Below are positions 35,481 through 38,573 of a DNA stretch of 38,573 nt, in pieces (positions within the stretch are counted from its first letter, which is position 1; every line of letters begins with the position of its first letter). Origin of the DNA: Chitinispirillum sp. (GTDB taxonomy: Bacteria; Fibrobacterota; Chitinivibrionia; Chitinivibrionales; Chitinispirillaceae); the NCBI GenBank assembly GCA_007115975.1, contig SKJJ01000069.1, positions 1 through 38,573 of the forward strand, given 5' to 3'. The notes beneath the pieces were generated by a model that was not told the origin of the DNA, searched no databases, and saw only the letters and a program-made list of their open reading frames with translations. The position numbers and the translations under genes were made by a program.

Positions 35481-36799
35481 ATACCCGGCAGCTTGTGTTG
35501 AAAATAGTAACCGAGTTCGAGGACTGCCCCAAAGATCTGGACTCTCTGATCGACAAAACATTAAAATTCACCCGAATCGATCACCGGGACAGAAGATTTG
35601 TTTTTGAACTGGTGTATGGAATTGTCCGCTATAAACTCTACCTCAACTACGTTATGGATAAGTTCCTTACTGTTGAACCGGAGCAGCAGACCCAAACCCT
35701 GAGAAGAATTCTTCTGGTCGGGGTGTATCAGATCATGTTTATGGACAGGGTGCCCGATCATGCCGCTGTAAATGAATCCGTGAACCTCGCTAAAAGTCAT
35801 CCCGAAACAAAGGCCGCCTCAGGGGTGGTCAATGCAGTACTGAGAAATGTAATTAAAAAGAAAAATAAGATAGAACTGCCCGACCCACAGGTTAATCTGG
35901 TGCAAAGATTATCAGTGGAGTATTCTCACCCTGAGTGGATGATAGAGAGGTGGCTCAAACGGCTGGGCTTATCCAACACCAAAAAAATCCTTGCGTTCAA
36001 TAACAAAAAACCTGAAATCTATTTGCGAAGAAAAATCAGGGAGATCTCCAGACAGCAGTTTGAGTCTGATGTGCGTACCCTTTGCGAGCAGGCGGTCGGA
36101 TATCTTAATCTCTATTACAAAATGAACAAAGCCATCGATACTGAAAATATCCGTCTGATCCAGATGGGGTTGTGCAATGTACAGTCACCATCAAGCGGAT
36201 GGGTGACAGCCATGATGGATGTGTCCAGGGGGGAGCACGTGCTTGACTTGTGCTCTGCACCCGGGGGAAAAGCTGTTCTTATGGCTGAAATGATTCAGGA
36301 AAGCGGTACCGTGGTTGCCTGTGAACTGAAATTTAAAAGATTGCTGAAAGTAGTACAAACCTCCAGGCGTATGGGGTTGAGAAATGTCTACCCTATTGCC
36401 TGTGACGGAGCCGCGCTTCCTTTTACCGGCTATTTCGATAAAGTGTTGCTGGATGCTCCATGCACAGGAAGCGGTGTGCTGCATCGCTATCCCGATGGGC
36501 GCTGGACCCGTACTGCTGAAAATATCTCTAAACTGGTCTCTGTTCAGAGAAAACTCCTTGAAAGTGCTGCAAAAAGCGTGGATTCAAACGGTATAATTGT
36601 GTACTCAACCTGTTCTTTGGAACCCGAGGAAAATGAGGAACAGGTACAATGGTTTCTGGATAATCACAAAGATTTCAGGTTGGATGACCCGCCTGACTGT
36701 CTCCCCGGGATGTATGTTGACGCATCGGGATATCTGAGGATTACTCCCTATGAGCACGGTCTTGATGGGATGTTTGCTGCAAGATTTGTTAAAGTGTAG
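35477..36799 (+). CDS. rsmB: 16S rRNA m5C967 methyltransferase
   Basis: A 440-residue RsmB. Residues 1-140 form the NusB-like RNA-binding domain (IDHRDRRFVFELVYGIVRYKL). The Rossmann methyltransferase domain has the SAM motif LDLCSAPGGKAVLMAEM, the first cysteine motif LLDAPCTGSGVLHRYPD and the nucleophilic cysteine in IVYSTCSLEPEENEEQV. Length is typical. The start overlaps fmt by four bases. No separate terminator immediately follows, but an inverted repeat lies in the convergent gap. Confidence 0.96.
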   Translation: MNTRQLVLKIVTEFEDCPKDLDSLIDKTLKFTRIDHRDRRFVFELVYGIVRYKLYLNYVMDKFLTVEPEQQTQTLRRILLVGVYQIMFMDRVPDHAAVNESVNLAKSHPETKAASGVVNAVLRNVIKKKNKIELPDPQVNLVQRLSVEYSHPEWMIERWLKRLGLSNTKKILAFNNKKPEIYLRRKIREISRQQFESDVRTLCEQAVGYLNLYYKMNKAIDTENIRLIQMGLCNVQSPSSGWVTAMMDVSRGEHVLDLCSAPGGKAVLMAEMIQESGTVVACELKFKRLLKVVQTSRRMGLRNVYPIACDGAALPFTGYFDKVLLDAPCTGSGVLHRYPDGRWTRTAENISKLVSVQRKLLESAAKSVDSNGIIVYSTCSLEPEENEEQVQWFLDNHKDFRLDDPPDCLPGMYVDASGYLRITPYEHGLDGMFAARFVKV

Positions 36800-36863
36800 G
36801 GCTGGGCTCCTGAATCCTCGGTTGATAGAGATAGGGTAAAAAAACGCGGAGAACGCAGAGGTG

Positions 36864-36943
36864 CGCAGAGAATAAAAATAATAGGGTTAAGAAAAGAACG
36901 CCTGATCGCTCCCTTTCCTAAACCCCCTTTTTTATTCTCTGCG
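36864..36943. repeat. 15-base inverted repeat in convergent gap
   Basis: CGCAGAGAATAAAAA at 36864-36878 and its exact complement at 36929-36943 enclose 50 bases between rsmB and the amidohydrolase gene. The left side is embedded in further CGCRGAGAA-like units (CGCGGAGAA, CGCAGAGGT), as in extragenic repeats of environmental bacteria. The stem could stop transcription from both sides. Confidence 0.7.
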
Positions 36944-37018
36944 TTTTAATCCCCCCCCTAACTGGCTAACCAAATACTGGTAACCGACAACTTAACACAA
37001 TGGGAAAGGATTGTGATT

Positions 37019-38236
37019 TCAATAATTTACAACTACCTCTTCACCGTCAATGAGAACAAACTCCACCTGAAGATCTTGCACCAGCATCTCCTCAAGCATG
37101 TCTTCAGACTGGTCGTGGGCAAATCGAACACCTATGATATCCGCAAATTTCCCGGGAAGTATCGAACCGAGCTGTTTTGACATGCCAAGCGCTGCTGCAG
37201 GATTTTCGGTGACCCACTTAATCATCTCTTTTGCGGGAATGTGGGGATGAGCCATCCTGAGACTGTACAGTTCGTCAAAAAGACTCATCTCGCCTGCTGC
37301 TGCAACCCCTTCGGTTCCAAGGCAGATCGATACTCCACGGTTTAAAGCTACTTCCAGAGGAAAGCTCTTATGTCCCATTAACTGAGTGTACTGATTACAC
37401 AGCACAACTGAAACGCCCTTGGCAGAAAGCAAAGCAAGTTCATGGCCGTTTGCATAGTTGCAGTGAAAACATATCCCGTTTGAAGGGATAAGGTTGGCAG
37501 TGATCGCATAGTGCACCGACCCGCACTCGGTCTTAACAAATGGCCAGGAACTCTTCTGCGAAACGAGGGAAAAAAGGTCCCCTTTCTGTTCGGAGAAAGC
37601 CTGAAGCTCTTCAGAACTCTCGCCAAGATGGGTGGCCCAAACGCAATTTTTTTCGTAGGTGTATTGTATGATTTTTTTCTGGATCTGAGGCGGGGCGGTA
37701 TAGATCGCGTGTGGCCCCAGCCCTTTAGACTGTAATGTCTTTGTGGGCGAGTCGCTTCCATCGGTGTCCAATTCAGGGGCACTATTATTGTTCTGGTCTA
37801 TTTCATTGATTATCCAGGAGCGGACATTTTCTTCTCTGAGAATATTGGCTGAAAGATTCAGACTGCTTGAATCGACAATCGTAGTGATCCCCTGTGCAAG
37901 AAGTTCTCTTACAGTAAGGCGCATCGATGCCAAAAGTGTGTCACGGGGGCAGCTCCTTACCAACTCACCCTTGCGACTTATGAATGAGGTAAACGATTCC
38001 TCTGCGGTTTTGCGTTCACCCCTCACCACACACTCCTCCAGGTGCGTGTGCATATTTATAAATCCGGGTAGAAGAAGAATGTCGCCAAGATTTACCAAAC
38101 GGTCTTTTCTGGTGCGTTTTACCCTGCCCCTGGGGGCCACATCCACTATTCGGGTACCGTGAACAGCAACGGCTCCGTTGGACAGGATAGCACCATTTCC
38201 AAGATATATGTAACGAGCAAAGTAGACGGTGTTCAT
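37019..38236 (-). CDS. Amidohydrolase-family deaminase-like protein (MtaD/SsnA-like)
   Basis: A 405-residue amidohydrolase, resembling S-adenosylhomocysteine, aminodeoxyfutalosine or chlorohydrolase-type deaminases. Metal-site motifs are PGFINMHTHLEE (HxH), ATHLGESSEEL on strand 5 and FHCNYANGHEL on strand 6. The strand-8 motif, usually LGTDGxxS with a metal-ligand Asp, reads LGTEGVAAAGEMSLFDEL here, with Glu. The C-terminal IGSILPGKFADIIGVRF-like segment is also typical. No clear ribosome site is seen before the ATG at 38236. The substrate is not determined; a menaquinone (futalosine) role is possible but no partner gene is present. Confidence 0.8.
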   Translation of the reverse strand: MNTVYFARYIYLGNGAILSNGAVAVHGTRIVDVAPRGRVKRTRKDRLVNLGDILLLPGFINMHTHLEECVVRGERKTAEESFTSFISRKGELVRSCPRDTLLASMRLTVRELLAQGITTIVDSSSLNLSANILREENVRSWIINEIDQNNNSAPELDTDGSDSPTKTLQSKGLGPHAIYTAPPQIQKKIIQYTYEKNCVWATHLGESSEELQAFSEQKGDLFSLVSQKSSWPFVKTECGSVHYAITANLIPSNGICFHCNYANGHELALLSAKGVSVVLCNQYTQLMGHKSFPLEVALNRGVSICLGTEGVAAAGEMSLFDELYSLRMAHPHIPAKEMIKWVTENPAAALGMSKQLGSILPGKFADIIGVRFAHDQSEDMLEEMLVQDLQVEFVLIDGEEVVVNY

Positions 38237-38573
38237 GTAGTAGCAATCGGTGTTGAGTTGTATGAGTGCAAATCAGGAAAATACATCCTTGCAATCGGCT
38301 TTTCGAAACAGCCGCAGGAAATATTGACCCGGCAACAAAATAGTACAAACTTCAACAGCGTACCGGCGTCCTAATCCCAAAGGGATGGTCCATTTTTAAC
38401 CTAGCGTTTTAACGCTGGGCCCTGCGCGGGTAGTGCTCTGGTGATGGGTTTCTGGTGATGGGTTTTTGGTGATGGGTTTTTGGTGATGGGTTTTTGGTGA
38501 TGGGTTTTTGGTGATGGGTTTTTGGTGATGGGTTTTTGGTGATGGGCTTTTGGTGATGGGTTTTTGGTGATGG
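38237..38573. other. Intergenic end of window with repeats
   Basis: No gene was recognised. It holds a hairpin AGCGTT-TT-AACGCT at 38403-38416 followed by GGGCCC and then the 14-base tandem repeat, which continues past the window edge. Confidence 0.6.
38440..38573 (+). repeat. 14-base tandem repeat, at least nine copies
   Basis: Units GGTGATGGGTTTTT start at 38440, 38454, 38468, 38482, 38496, 38510, 38524, 38538 and 38552, with a partial tenth at 38566 cut by the window end. The first unit has one T-to-C change and the eighth has a GGGC in place of GGGT; the rest are identical. Fourteen is not a multiple of three, so a coding repeat is unlikely. Confidence 0.95.

Noticed and set aside
1-38573. 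tRNA genes, rRNA, CRISPR arrays, complete insertion sequences
   Set aside because: No tRNA-like T-loop in a suitable setting, no spaced direct-repeat array and no transposase frame were found; TTCGA-like matches lie inside genes.

Overview
This window is a gene-dense stretch (about 34 protein genes and one apparent gene remnant) of a chromosome from a free-living, Gram-negative-type, flagellated bacterium. Supporting signs are a flagellin behind a consensus sigma-28 promoter, predicted outer-membrane beta-barrels, a lipoprotein, and mostly housekeeping metabolism with moderate GC. A flavodiiron protein, a potassium-type membrane pyrophosphatase and glycogen enzymes of the GH57/GT4 kind suggest an anaerobic fermentative lifestyle. 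The set would fit the Fibrobacterota/Chitinivibrionia neighbourhood, but that is inference; there is no rRNA or other decisive marker. I saw no tRNA or rRNA gene, no CRISPR array, no complete insertion sequence and no prophage.

Layout. 1-950: a short flagellin with its own sigma-28 promoter. 934-5564 (minus strand): a glycogen/alpha-glucan cluster of a GT4 glycogen-synthase-like enzyme, a DUF4912-glycosyltransferase fusion and a GH57 branching enzyme, preceded by a 526-base leader with a 23-base direct repeat. 6091-11007: a hotdog thioesterase, a predicted beta-barrel protein, an RBBP9-like hydrolase with HPr, a flavodiiron protein, a lipoprotein behind a LacI-type palindrome, and D-aminoacyl-tRNA deacylase. 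11134-12003: a mostly non-coding island with hairpin repeats and a broken helix-turn-helix gene. 12004-17147: gpmI, nadE, a family 2 glycosyltransferase and, convergently, adk. 17612-23585 (minus): a tightly packed run argF, KaiC-like ATPase, two small 3-TM proteins, two receiver-domain proteins, uvrA. 24172-31390: an unknown membrane-anchored protein, an NmrA-like reductase, a divergent polysaccharide deacetylase with an altered DD motif, miaA, a lysine-rich small protein and a beta-barrel/HEAT protein. 31807-36799: hppA with a bidirectional terminator, a zinc-ribbon protein, fmt and rsmB. 37019-38573: an amidohydrolase and, at the window edge, a 14-base tandem repeat.

How genes may work together. 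The glycogen cluster is a complete chain-elongation plus branching set. fmt, rsmB, miaA and dtd serve translation. The most interesting candidate for an undescribed system is the minus-strand cassette 20462-22646: a single-domain KaiC-family ATPase translationally coupled to two small membrane proteins and then two stand-alone response regulators, with no histidine kinase or output domain in sight. It looks like a self-contained membrane-linked signalling module.
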